Assembly: GCA_018713145.1 (NCBI GenBank)
Contig: DVFP01000019.1
Span: 181,857-245,856 of the forward strand
Length of the DNA: 64,000 bases
Source: Candidatus Scybalocola faecavium
GTDB taxonomy: Bacteria > Bacillota > Clostridia > Lachnospirales > Lachnospiraceae
Direction: 5' to 3'
Shown here: piece by piece, positions 20,334-29,550 of the stretch
Layout: the number at the start of each line of letters is the position of its first letter
Position numbering within the stretch: the first letter of the stretch is position 1
Notes under the pieces: generated by a model
Databases searched by the model: none
What the model saw: the letters and a program-made list of their open reading frames with translations, nothing else
Told to the model about the DNA's origin: nothing
Program-made: the position numbers and the translations under genes

Positions 20334-21665
20334 TTATAGATTCTGTTCCAAAGTATACATAACCATATCCACCCCGGGACCGGCCTCCACCGTTTGTTTC
20401 AGGTCGTAAACCCCGTTGGTGATCACATACTCGCCCTGATTCACATACACTTCAATCATATTTGCATCCACATAAACGTCAATGTGGAACCCGTCTTTTA
20501 AGTCCGGGGTGGAAAAGCTGCACCGGCACTCTGTATGATTTCTGTACACCCGGCTCCGATCTGTGCAGATTGTGCGGTCTTTTCTGAAAATCCGGTATCC
20601 TCCAATATTGATCCAGCCCTCTTCCGGAAGATCTGCGCTGATCTTATATCCGTCAGAAGATGCTTCCGCGGGAGACATGATCTTCCTTGCAAAAAGTTTA
20701 TCCACATCGGGATGGACCCTGAAATAAAAATGTCCACCAATCACCTCTGTTACTCTGGGAATACAAAACATACCGATCCACTCCCCATCTGGAGATTCGG
20801 GCATTCTCAGCCATGCCGCTTCGATCCGGCGTCCCTGGGCATCCGTGGTGCTTTGGGGCGCATACAGATCCATGCCGTAATCAAAAAACTGATAGTCTTT
20901 AGACAATGTGATCTCGCATTTTGCTTCATCAAAAGTCACAGGCATACAAATAGCATGATTCTCTCCCTTTCCATTGAAGCAAGCAATATCAATAGGTGAA
21001 AAAACAATGGCCTGTTCTCCGTTTACCTCATAGTAATCCGGACACTCCCACATAATTCCTAATGCGTCATCCCCCTGGACCATGTTGACAAATTCCCAAT
21101 GCTCCAGATCTGTGCTTGTATAAAATAAAAACCGTCCTGCCTTTAACTCCCAAGTGCTTCCAAGGATCATATACCAGGCGTCCTTTCCCCGCCACACCTT
21201 GGGATCGCGGGTATCTCTCAGATCCCCGATCTGCTTATCCTTAATAGGTTCAATAATTGTCCGCTTATCTTTCACATTGTCAAAATGTATGCCATCTTCG
21301 GATACGATCATCATCTGAGAGGCAGTAAGCTTCTGTTCCAAACCAAGGTTGGTATTTTCCGGATCCTGTTTATCGTAGCGGATCCCTGTATAATACAAAT
21401 ACAGCTTTCCGTTGTGTTCTACAGCGCTGCCGGAAAAGCATCCGTCAGCATCATTGTACTTACTGGGATACAGAGCAACGCCTACATGCTCCCAGTGAGC
21501 CAGATCATCGCTGACCGCATGGCCCCAATGCATCCGTCCCCACTGAGGGGCATATGGAAAATACTGATAAAATAAGTGATATTTTCCTTTGTAATAAATA
21601 AAACCATTGGGATCATTAATCCAGCCGCCAGGGCACTTTAAATGAATATTCTGCCTAACTGCCAT
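20334..21665 (-). CDS. Glycoside hydrolase family 32 (sucrose/fructan hydrolase)
   Basis: WINDPNGFIYYKGKYHLFYQYFP, RDPKVW, ECPDYYEV motifs. Confidence 0.95.
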   Translation of the reverse strand: MAVRQNIHLKCPGGWINDPNGFIYYKGKYHLFYQYFPYAPQWGRMHWGHAVSDDLAHWEHVGVALYPSKYNDADGCFSGSAVEHNGKLYLYYTGIRYDKQDPENTNLGLEQKLTASQMMIVSEDGIHFDNVKDKRTIIEPIKDKQIGDLRDTRDPKVWRGKDAWYMILGSTWELKAGRFLFYTSTDLEHWEFVNMVQGDDALGIMWECPDYYEVNGEQAIVFSPIDIACFNGKGENHAICMPVTFDEAKCEITLSKDYQFFDYGMDLYAPQSTTDAQGRRIEAAWLRMPESPDGEWIGMFCIPRVTEVIGGHFYFRVHPDVDKLFARKIMSPAEASSDGYKISADLPEEGWINIGGYRIFRKDRTICTDRSRVYRNHTECRCSFSTPDLKDGFHIDVYVDANMIEVYVNQGEYVITNGVYDLKQTVEAGPGVDMVMYTLEQNL

Positions 21666-21800
21666 TTTCCTTAACCTCCGCTTCCTATTTTTCTCCTATA
21701 AATAACGCTGTGGACCCGCGACGCCTTCCCGGTCCCGTCCAAAGCCAGACAAAGATCCTCTTCGGGAACACAGCAGGTTTTTCCGGGTATGTTAAAAAAA

Positions 21801-21829
21801 GCTGCTTTAAACTAAAGCAGCTTTTTTAT
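21801..21829 (-). terminator. Terminator of the tRNA cluster
   Basis: Minus strand AAGCTGCTTTAGTTTAAAGCAGCTTTTTTT. Confidence 0.8.
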
Positions 21830-21831
21830 AA

Positions 21832-21906
21832 GGTGGATACAGGGACTCGAACCCTGGGCCTCCAGAGCCACAATCTGGCGCGCTAACCAACTGCGCCATA
21901 CCCACC
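21832..21906 (-). tRNA. tRNA-His(GTG)
   Basis: Cloverleaf on minus strand; anticodon loop TTGTGGC; 5' end can be read as encoded G-1 opposite C73; CCA not encoded. Confidence 0.95.
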
Positions 21907-21928
21907 ATATCAATATTAAATTGATAAA

Positions 21929-22002
<74 letters not shown>

Positions 22003-22027
22003 ATCCAACATTCCTTTGCTCAAGGAA

Positions 22028-22098
22028 AGCGGGTGATGGGAATCGAACCCACGTATCTAGCTTGGAAGGCTAGTGTTCTACCATTGAACTACACCCGC
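22028..22098 (-). tRNA. tRNA-Gly(TCC)
   Basis: Cloverleaf; anticodon loop CTTCCAA; acceptor GCGGGTG/CACCCGC. Confidence 0.95.
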
Positions 22099-22130
22099 AA
22101 ATCATAAACAGATAATATATAGGTTGGACA

Positions 22131-22205
<75 letters not shown>

Positions 22206-22410
22206 GGGAAATCCTGCGTTTCAGTGGTTTTCCCGAACGCAAGATATACTTTACCATAGGTTCACCTATATGTCAACACTTTTTTTATATTATTTTTCAA
22301 TTTTTTGTAACAGGTCTTCCAGCCGGACTGTTACCACGTTTTCCAATTCCCCTCCATGGCCTGTTTTATAGGGTTTTAGGGCATATCTTCGGGAGCTTCA
22401 TTTCTTCCCG

Positions 22411-22929
22411 TCAACCCCATCCCATAGAATTTCCGGGACTGCCAGTCATATAATACACCGTAAATTCCGGCTTTTTCCCCGGTTCCACATTCATGATAAT
22501 ATAAGAAGGCTTCCGATTGGCCTGTCTTGGATAAGAAATACTTCCCGGATTCACTACAGTGATCCCCTGCTCTTCCTCTACTACAGGACAATGGGTATGA
22601 CCAAACATGGCCACTGAACACTGATGCTGAAGAGCTGCCTGGGCAAGGCGCTGCGTTCCGGCAGACACCCCGTAATTGTGACCGTGGCACATAAATACCC
22701 TGACGCCCCCTACATCAATAATCTTTTCCCTTGGATACAAAGAGAAAAAGTCATTATTTCCGCACACCATTTCCACCGGACACGGAGCAATAGCTTCAAG
22801 AAGATCTTCTCCCCCTTCCAGATCTCCCAGATGAATAATTAAATCCAGCGGACTTTCCTGTTCGATGACCAGCTCCATGCGACCGTTCCTACCATGAGAA
22901 TCACTGATTACTAATATTTTCATCTTCAA
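22411..22929 (-). CDS. YfcE/MJ0936-type metallophosphoesterase
   Basis: SDSHG, HLGD, GNND, GHTHCP, NPGS motifs. Confidence 0.93.
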   Translation of the reverse strand: MKMKILVISDSHGRNGRMELVIEQESPLDLIIHLGDLEGGEDLLEAIAPCPVEMVCGNNDFFSLYPREKIIDVGGVRVFMCHGHNYGVSAGTQRLAQAALQHQCSVAMFGHTHCPVVEEEQGITVVNPGSISYPRQANRKPSYIIMNVEPGKKPEFTVYYMTGSPGNSMGWG

Positions 22930-23011
22930 CCTCGACTATCCTTTATCCTTTGTTTTCATGTTCGCAGCCGTCTAAACGGCTGAAATGTTCCGGCAATCCA
23001 GTCCGAAAATA

Positions 23012-23629
23012 TTATGAAATATGCTCGCCGTTTTTTACCAAATATTCGCAGATGACCTTTTTCATGGCTTCCAGCGCCTTGCCTCTGTGACTGATCTTAT
23101 TTTTTACTTCCGGAGGAAGCTGGGCTGTAGAACAGCCATATTCAGGCACATAAAAAATAGGGTCATAACCAAAACCGTTTTCCCCTGCAGGCGCATAGCC
23201 GATCTGTCCCTCAATGGTTCCCCGGCACGTTTTTGTGGTCCCATCCGGAAATGCGGCGGCAATGACACATACAAATCGGGCGCTCCGGTCATTTCCCGAA
23301 ACATCCTTTAACTGATCGATAATGTACTGATTCTTCACATCATACGATGTATCCTCCCCTAAAAAACGGGCAGAATATACCCCCGGAGCCTTGTTCATAT
23401 AATCGACTTCCAATCCGGAATCATCTGCCAGTACAAGGTCTCCGGTCAGCTTATGAATCGTTGTTGCCTTGATCAGGGCATTTTCTTCAAAGGTTGTCCC
23501 GTCCTCTACAATATCCACATCCAAACCGGCTTCCTTCATGGAGACCACCTCCACCGGAAGATCCGCCAGGATCATACGGATTTCTTTCATCTTTCCCTCA
23601 TTGCCGGTTGCAAATATAATTTTTCTCAT
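23012..23629 (-). CDS. rdgB: XTP/dITP diphosphatase (RdgB/HAM1)
   Basis: IIFATGNEGKMKEI, LADDSGLEVDYMNKAPGVYSARF, GENGFGYDPIFYVPE. Confidence 0.95.
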   Translation of the reverse strand: MRKIIFATGNEGKMKEIRMILADLPVEVVSMKEAGLDVDIVEDGTTFEENALIKATTIHKLTGDLVLADDSGLEVDYMNKAPGVYSARFLGEDTSYDVKNQYIIDQLKDVSGNDRSARFVCVIAAAFPDGTTKTCRGTIEGQIGYAPAGENGFGYDPIFYVPEYGCSTAQLPPEVKNKISHRGKALEAMKKVICEYLVKNGEHIS

Positions 23630-25338
23630 TGATTTTCTCTCCTGTCTGTAAATACCTTTAAGCAGGCATTAGAATCGTAAACTGATTCAATATTTTCCCA
23701 GGTACGGCCATCATAACTGATATAGCCTTCCCCATCAGAAATATCCACGCTGCTGGTCCACTCTCCGGTTTCATATTCAATAGCCACCGGACGCAGGCTG
23801 TCTTGTGTGATCAAATGGACCACTACAGCAAAGCGCTGTCCTGCATCTACAGAAATATCTTTGGCAAAGTCTTCTGTATAATATCCGGCATCTGCAATAT
23901 AGCCGCTTTTGACATATTCCATTGTATCAAAGGAATGACTGTCTGTAAAATCCCTGACAACAAAAATATCAAAATAACTGGACGGACCTGTGGTATAAAA
24001 GGATGCGGCTTTGATGGTTTCATTTTCCCCGGCTGTGTATACATTAGAAAACCAGGCGCCTTCCTCCCCATAACCGATCGTACCGATCCAGCCCAAAAGA
24101 TCGCTCTGATAGATAAAGTCATAGTTATCGGTCCCGTCCACCCGGGTATATACCAGGTTATCCGTGCCAATATTGGTATCCTCATAGGAAATATAAAAAT
24201 ACCCGTCATCGCCAAACTGGCTTCCCCAGCTGTTTCGGCACAAAAATGCTCCGTCATTTTCCGGATAGACATTAAAATTTTCTTTTGGATAATCATCATC
24301 CCATCCCACAATGACAATATCATGATTTGCCGTATTTTTCCCGGGATAGTAATAAGAACAATTTCGTATATTGTAATAGCTGGAACTGCTGTTGGCAAAT
24401 TCCATATCCGAATAAAAGGAGCTTTGGACACCGCCCCACTGATAAATTGCCGCCTTGATCCCATCAAAATCCTTTGCCTCAATGCTGACAGCGTCCTGAA
24501 GATGGACTTTTGCCTGCAGGCTGTCATTCGTGGCGCCATCGCCATAGGGATCCTCACTTTCCAGGACAGGCCCTTTCCAGGAGGTCAGATAGGCCAGGGC
24601 CATATTAAAATCTCCCCCGTCCTGCTGGCTCATATTATAGCCGCACATAAAGCTCATATGATCCGGAGAAAATACATCTTCCTGTTCCGGCATAAGAGAG
24701 GATTCCAATGCTCCTAAGGAGGCAAACGCCCAGCATGTCCCCAGGGTTCCCTGATCCCTGACCGGGGTCAGCCGATGGTCCCGGCGCATATCATAAGCCC
24801 TCGGAAGTGAATCTGATCCGCCACTTACATCTGCATTGGTAACAATGCCCGTATTATTTTCCTCATTCCACACAAAGTTCCCGCCAAAGGCCCGGGCCAG
24901 CATGGCAGCAGACACATAAATCTGCCCGCTGCGTTGGATCACCGGCGTCTTATAATCCCATTGATCCCCATCAACCAGGCATCCGTCCTTTTCCGGAAAA
25001 ACGGTCACCTGATGACCATTAGCCATAAATTGTAAAGATCCGTCTTTTTCCACATCTGTAGTGCCGTAAAAAATCACGGGAACCTGAGTGACCGGGATCA
25101 TCACCTCCATAGACTGGGTCATATACGGCCGCTGCCGCCCTGTCAATTCCAGGCACTCGCCATCTCTTTGGATATTTATGCCGCTGCTGTTGACAGCATC
25201 CGCTTTTTTTACATTGTAATACATGGTCAAGGCCTGAGTGGCTTTTCCTACAACCTGTCCCGGAGAATAAAGCATAAATGCCGCAGCGCCTGCACCTGTT
25301 ACCAGCAAAACAGCCAAAAGCCGCTTAATATATTTCAA
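23626..25338 (-). CDS. Exported papain-like (C1) cysteine protease with N-terminal copper-amine-oxidase-like stalk
   Basis: DQGTLGTCWAFASLGALESSL (catalytic Cys), NHDIVIVGWDDDYP (His), CRNSWGSQFGDDGYFYISY (Asn); N-terminal signal/anchor. Confidence 0.9.
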   Translation of the reverse strand: MKYIKRLLAVLLVTGAGAAAFMLYSPGQVVGKATQALTMYYNVKKADAVNSSGINIQRDGECLELTGRQRPYMTQSMEVMIPVTQVPVIFYGTTDVEKDGSLQFMANGHQVTVFPEKDGCLVDGDQWDYKTPVIQRSGQIYVSAAMLARAFGGNFVWNEENNTGIVTNADVSGGSDSLPRAYDMRRDHRLTPVRDQGTLGTCWAFASLGALESSLMPEQEDVFSPDHMSFMCGYNMSQQDGGDFNMALAYLTSWKGPVLESEDPYGDGATNDSLQAKVHLQDAVSIEAKDFDGIKAAIYQWGGVQSSFYSDMEFANSSSSYYNIRNCSYYYPGKNTANHDIVIVGWDDDYPKENFNVYPENDGAFLCRNSWGSQFGDDGYFYISYEDTNIGTDNLVYTRVDGTDNYDFIYQSDLLGWIGTIGYGEEGAWFSNVYTAGENETIKAASFYTTGPSSYFDIFVVRDFTDSHSFDTMEYVKSGYIADAGYYTEDFAKDISVDAGQRFAVVVHLITQDSLRPVAIEYETGEWTSSVDISDGEGYISYDGRTWENIESVYDSNACLKVFTDRRENQ

Positions 25339-25403
25339 TACACGCCTCCTGTCCTGTTTTCAGACGCCTGCCCATCCCAGTGCCCTGATGCCTCACATCG
25401 TTT

Positions 25404-26570
25404 CTAAACATCGTTTCTTTGGGTAAATGTTCTTGGCGGTTTCGGGCCTGAAAACTGATAAAAATATGCCTGGAGCATACCATTATAGATCTTGCGGTTT
25501 TTATCCGCCTTTCTCCCAATATACTTCTGTGCATCTTCATAAGAGGTCAAAACGTATAGGGACCAGCTGTCCAGGCGTCTAAATGCCTCACCGATCTCCT
25601 GATACAGAGATGGAAGCTGGGATTTTTCCTCCAGCCGCTCTCCATAAGGGGGATTTGTAATAATGAATCCGTACTTTTTCGGATGGCTCAGAGCGCTGAC
25701 CGGCCTTTGCTGGAAATGGATCCTGTGGTCCACGCCGGCCTCCATGGCATTGGCCCGGGCAATACGGATCACATCTCCATCAATATCATAGCCCTGAATA
25801 TCCATGTCCGTATCATCTTGGATCAAATCATTGGCTTCCCTTACTGCATCATACCAAAGTTTTTTTGGCAGGAAATTTTTCCAGCCTTCTGCTGTAAATT
25901 CCCGATTCATCCCAGGGGCAATATTGGCGCCGATCATGGCTGCCTCAATGGGAAATGTCCCGCTGCCGCAAAAAGGATCCACAAGGATACGGTTTTTATT
26001 CCACGGCGTCAGCAGGATCAAAGCTGCCGCCAATGTTTCAGATACCGGAGCCTTTGCTGTCAGTCTCCGGTATCCCCGTTTGTGAAGGGATTCTCCTGTA
26101 GTATCCAGGGTAACAGACACTTCGTCCTTATGTATAAACACCCGAAGAGGGTAGGCATCGCCGGTCTCGGAAAACCAGGAAATATGGTACTTTTCTTTCA
26201 GGCGCTCCACCACAGCTTTTTTTACAATGGACTGAATGTCTGAGCTGCTGAATAATTTAGAATTTTTTGTTGTCGCTTTCGTCACCCAAAACCGAGCATC
26301 CTGGGGCAGGAAATCCTCCCAGGGAAGGGCTTTTGTCTTTTCAAACAGCTCATCAAAACTGTAGGCATTAAACCGGCCCACAACAAGCATGATCCGTTCT
26401 GTTGTCCTCAAAAAGATATTTCCCCGGCATATGGCGCCTAAGTCTCCCCGAAAGGTCACTCTTCCGTCACTCACTCGGACGATCTCATAGCCCAGGTCCA
26501 TGATCTCTCTTTTTAAAACAGCCTCAAGACCAAAATGGCATGGGGCATCAAATTCAAACTGTTGATTCAT
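25404..26570 (-). CDS. THUMP-domain class I SAM-dependent RNA methyltransferase (RlmL/YpsC-like)
   Basis: DPFCGSGTFPIEAAMI, ITNPPYGERL, N-terminal THUMP-like region; longer ORF to 26645 also possible. Confidence 0.9.
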   Translation of the reverse strand: MNQQFEFDAPCHFGLEAVLKREIMDLGYEIVRVSDGRVTFRGDLGAICRGNIFLRTTERIMLVVGRFNAYSFDELFEKTKALPWEDFLPQDARFWVTKATTKNSKLFSSSDIQSIVKKAVVERLKEKYHISWFSETGDAYPLRVFIHKDEVSVTLDTTGESLHKRGYRRLTAKAPVSETLAAALILLTPWNKNRILVDPFCGSGTFPIEAAMIGANIAPGMNREFTAEGWKNFLPKKLWYDAVREANDLIQDDTDMDIQGYDIDGDVIRIARANAMEAGVDHRIHFQQRPVSALSHPKKYGFIITNPPYGERLEEKSQLPSLYQEIGEAFRRLDSWSLYVLTSYEDAQKYIGRKADKNRKIYNGMLQAYFYQFSGPKPPRTFTQRNDV

Positions 26571-26760
26571 ATGTATCTTTGACAGTCCTTGCCTTTCGGC
26601 AAAGCCGCCTGCTCCTTCCTCAATAAGTCCCGGCCCGCCGCACACCTGTCCGGCCCCGGTATTCTTTATACACCCCTAGTATATACTTTTTCCATCACCC
26701 AATCAACTATCGAAAATCAGATTTTACGGCAAATTAACCGGTCTTCCGGCGTATTCATAC

Positions 26761-27684
26761 TTAATTTCCAATCCATTTTTTTATCAGCGCATCCAAAGTA
26801 CCATCTGCCTTCATGTCAGCAATGGCTTCATCAAAGTATCTAAGAAGCTCTGTATCCCCCTCCGGGACAAGGACAGCATAACCCTCAAGTCCATAGTCCT
26901 CCGAATAGGAACTTGAAAGGATACTGTTTACAAGATTCAAATCAGGGTTATCATTAACAAACTGAATGGCCTCAACAGCATCAAACATACATGCATCTAC
27001 AGTTCCGTTTTGAAGCCCTGCAAATGCATAGGCTTCCGAATCAAACTCTACAACCTCAATATTGCCATTATCGGCACAGATCTGAGCACATACAGTGCCA
27101 GAACATACCCCACAGGAATGACCCTCCAGGGCCTTTACATCGGAAAAGCCATCATCCGCATAGCTTAAAATTGAAATTCGGGGCATATAATATGGATCTG
27201 AAGCATCAACGACTTTATCCCGTTCTTCTGTGATCGGAGTACCAGATACAATCACATCACAACCGCCATCGGAAATCGATGTGAAAAGCTGGTCAAACGG
27301 CATATCACTGAATTCGTAAGTAAATCCCAGCCGTTTGGAAAATGCTTCCACAAGATCAATATCAAATCCTGCAAAGGTCGTATTTCCAGATTCATCTTCG
27401 CCTTCCACATATTCAAAAGGCGGAAAATCGGCGCTTAGGCCAAAAACAAGATGCTTTCCTTCTAAAGGAGCGCTGTGTTTTTCAGATTGATGGACCCGTG
27501 CGCCTCTGTTCCCAGACGGGGCTACTGTGTCTGAAATTGCTCCATAAGACTCTTTTCCTGATGTCTCACTTAAGGTATCCGGTGTTGATGGGACTGATTT
27601 TCTATCCCCTCCGGCAACGCATCCTGCCATAAAAAAATTTATCAGTGCTATGGTACATGCTAATGCCAAAAACTTTTTTTTCAC
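26761..27684 (-). CDS. Amino-acid-type substrate-binding lipoprotein with no adjacent permease or ATPase
   Basis: Lipobox (NFFMAGCVAGG), SBP_bac_3-like FGLSADFPPFEYV, AGFDIDLVEAFSKRLG. Confidence 0.9.
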   Translation of the reverse strand: MKKKFLALACTIALINFFMAGCVAGGDRKSVPSTPDTLSETSGKESYGAISDTVAPSGNRGARVHQSEKHSAPLEGKHLVFGLSADFPPFEYVEGEDESGNTTFAGFDIDLVEAFSKRLGFTYEFSDMPFDQLFTSISDGGCDVIVSGTPITEERDKVVDASDPYYMPRISILSYADDGFSDVKALEGHSCGVCSGTVCAQICADNGNIEVVEFDSEAYAFAGLQNGTVDACMFDAVEAIQFVNDNPDLNLVNSILSSSYSEDYGLEGYAVLVPEGDTELLRYFDEAIADMKADGTLDALIKKWIGN

Positions 27685-27835
27685 ATCTTATTCCCTCTTT
27701 CCATGTTGGCATCTATTAATGGTTACGAATATTATAAAACAACCTTCTTTAAAATACCAGTTTCCTATGAAAACCTCCACCCTTCAGATCTAAGCAGATG
27801 ACTAACTGTTTCTAAGTCCAAAAAGATCATAAAAT

Positions 27836-27895
27836 GAAAAAAGCAGTTCTCCGGGCAACGCTCATACCTTTGAGCCTTTGCCCGGAACTGCTTTA
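27836..27895 (-). terminator. Rho-independent terminator after rhodanese-like gene
   Basis: Minus strand AAAGCAGTTCCGGGCAAA...TTGCCCGGAGAACTGCTTTTTT. Confidence 0.75.
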
Positions 27896-27908
27896 ATCAC
27901 CGATCTAT

Positions 27909-28211
27909 TTAGCGGGCCAGAGGTCCCTGATAGGCGCCAAGGCCCCCAATAATACTTAACACATTGTAACCGGCTTCATGGAGCTTTCTGGCCGCTAAAA
28001 GACTGGTCGCTCCCCGGTCGCAATAAAGGACATAAGTTTTTCGCCGGTCCAATCCGGACATAGGAAAGACAATGCTCTCATAGGGAATATTTATCGCCCC
28101 TGGTATGTGTTCCTGCCAATACTGAGATGGCTGGCGTACATCCACAAGTACATACAGGGACCGGTCTGAATACTTTTTAAGATCCTTTGCAGGAATTGTA
28201 TCAAATCCCAT
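27909..28211 (-). CDS. Rhodanese-like domain protein
   Basis: VDVRQPSQYWQEHIPGAINIPY, active-site YCDRGATS. Confidence 0.92.
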   Translation of the reverse strand: MGFDTIPAKDLKKYSDRSLYVLVDVRQPSQYWQEHIPGAINIPYESIVFPMSGLDRRKTYVLYCDRGATSLLAARKLHEAGYNVLSIIGGLGAYQGPLAR

Positions 28212-28472
28212 TGTACCACCTTAATTCTGTCTTACAGCAGATCCTCAGGTCTCCTGCCTGTATAGGCTGTAAACATAGGCAGGAAAATCTGCCTAATATA
28301 AATTATTCCCGTAAGAGTGGCGCGGTTCCTTTTAAATTTAAGATTTATCCTTTTTAAAAGAAGATTCCTGCAGATGCAATATGCCGCCGATTTTAAAACC
28401 GGCGGCATACAGGCTTCATATGCGTATATGAAGTCTTGCTTTAAACAATTTAAAATTGTTTAAAAGAGGGGC

Positions 28473-28670
28473 TTATCTTCCGCAGTCGTAGGAAGAATCG
28501 GTCATATCCGATGCATCATAGGTGTTCTTGGCATTTTGGGAGGTGCTTGTGTAGGCGCTGTTCTTTGCAGTATTTTTGCTGCTGTTTTTTGCGCCGGTCT
28601 TAGCACTGTTTCTGCCGCAGTTTTTAGAAGCGTTGTTAGATGCACTGTTTTTTCCACGATTCTCTGCCAT
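28473..28670 (-). CDS. Small Asn/Lys/Ser/Ala-rich protein of low complexity
   Basis: 65-aa ORF (MAENRGKNSASNN...) with AGGAGG RBS; start preferred over the longer ORF to 28757. Confidence 0.6.
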   Translation of the reverse strand: MAENRGKNSASNNASKNCGRNSAKTGAKNSSKNTAKNSAYTSTSQNAKNTYDASDMTDSSYDCGR

Positions 28671-28673
28671 AAA

Positions 28674-28785
28674 ATTTCCTCCTTCTTGGCCTGCCTTTTG
28701 GCCATATAGGTATCCCTTTAGGGATTTCCTCCTTCTTGGCCTGTCTTTTAAGGCCATATGGGTATCCCTTTAGGGATTTCCTCCT
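28674..28785. repeat. About 50-bp tandem repeat carrying duplicated SD and start signals
   Basis: ATTTCCTCCTTCTTGGCCTG..GGCCATAT.GGTATCCCTTTAGGG at 28674 and 28724, partial third unit at 28776. Confidence 0.85.
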
Positions 28786-29010
28786 GTGATGGTGCAGTTT
28801 CAGACAGTTTTCTTAATGGATGTTTTTCATCTTTGTAAGAAACCTCCCTTTAACTGCTGCATCACACCATATAGTATAGCCACGGCGAAAAAAGATATTC
28901 TGGCAAATCATGGCGTTTCAAAAAGGAAGGGACCGGAAAACGCAAAATCCCTGCGTTTTCCGGTCCCCGGATCATTTAACACGCCATGCTCACTCTGTGA
29001 ACATAAACGT

Positions 29011-29550
29011 TTAATAGTCTCCCTTGGGAAGGAGCACTTTTTTTATATATTTAAATGTATAGACCTGGCCCCGTTTTGCCAGCATTTTTAAAAGCTTTTC
29101 CAAAAGAGCCCGTGTCTTTGGGTGGATCAGGATATAGTCCTTAGTCAGGTTAAAATATTCCAAGGGACACTGATCCGTATAGTTTTCTCCTTTATATACC
29201 CGGGAGGCTGCAATACGGTCCATGACCATTTCCACCACATAGTTTAAAGGCATTTTAACCCCTTTCAGGATCTTATCCGGGCCTACGTCATTCCAGTATT
29301 CATAATGATGCTTATTGCGTCCCTTATGATGGAGCCATGCGCCGGAATATCCGAAAAGCTCCCGCTCCTTAGCGTTAGGGCTGCGCTTTCCGCCCTGATA
29401 ATAACGCACGCCGGTAATAAATTCCGCCGGACTGTACTTGGACAGATCGTGTAAAAGCCCCTGCTTATACAGTCCGACTTTGAAACAGTAGTTCATTACA
29501 AGCCATTTATGGTATGTGATCGTTTTAAAATGCCCGATGAGTTTGTTCAT
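29011..29550 (-). CDS. Conserved hypothetical (DUF5662-like)
   Basis: HDLSKYSPAEFITGVRYY, HHKGRNKHHYEYW; RBS/overlap with galK. Confidence 0.8.
   Translation of the reverse strand: MNKLIGHFKTITYHKWLVMNYCFKVGLYKQGLLHDLSKYSPAEFITGVRYYQGGKRSPNAKERELFGYSGAWLHHKGRNKHHYEYWNDVGPDKILKGVKMPLNYVVEMVMDRIAASRVYKGENYTDQCPLEYFNLTKDYILIHPKTRALLEKLLKMLAKRGQVYTFKYIKKVLLPKGDY

Noticed and set aside
23803-24717. 304-aa plus-strand ORF
   Set aside because: Entirely antisense to the well-supported C1 protease gene; composition looks like antisense translation.
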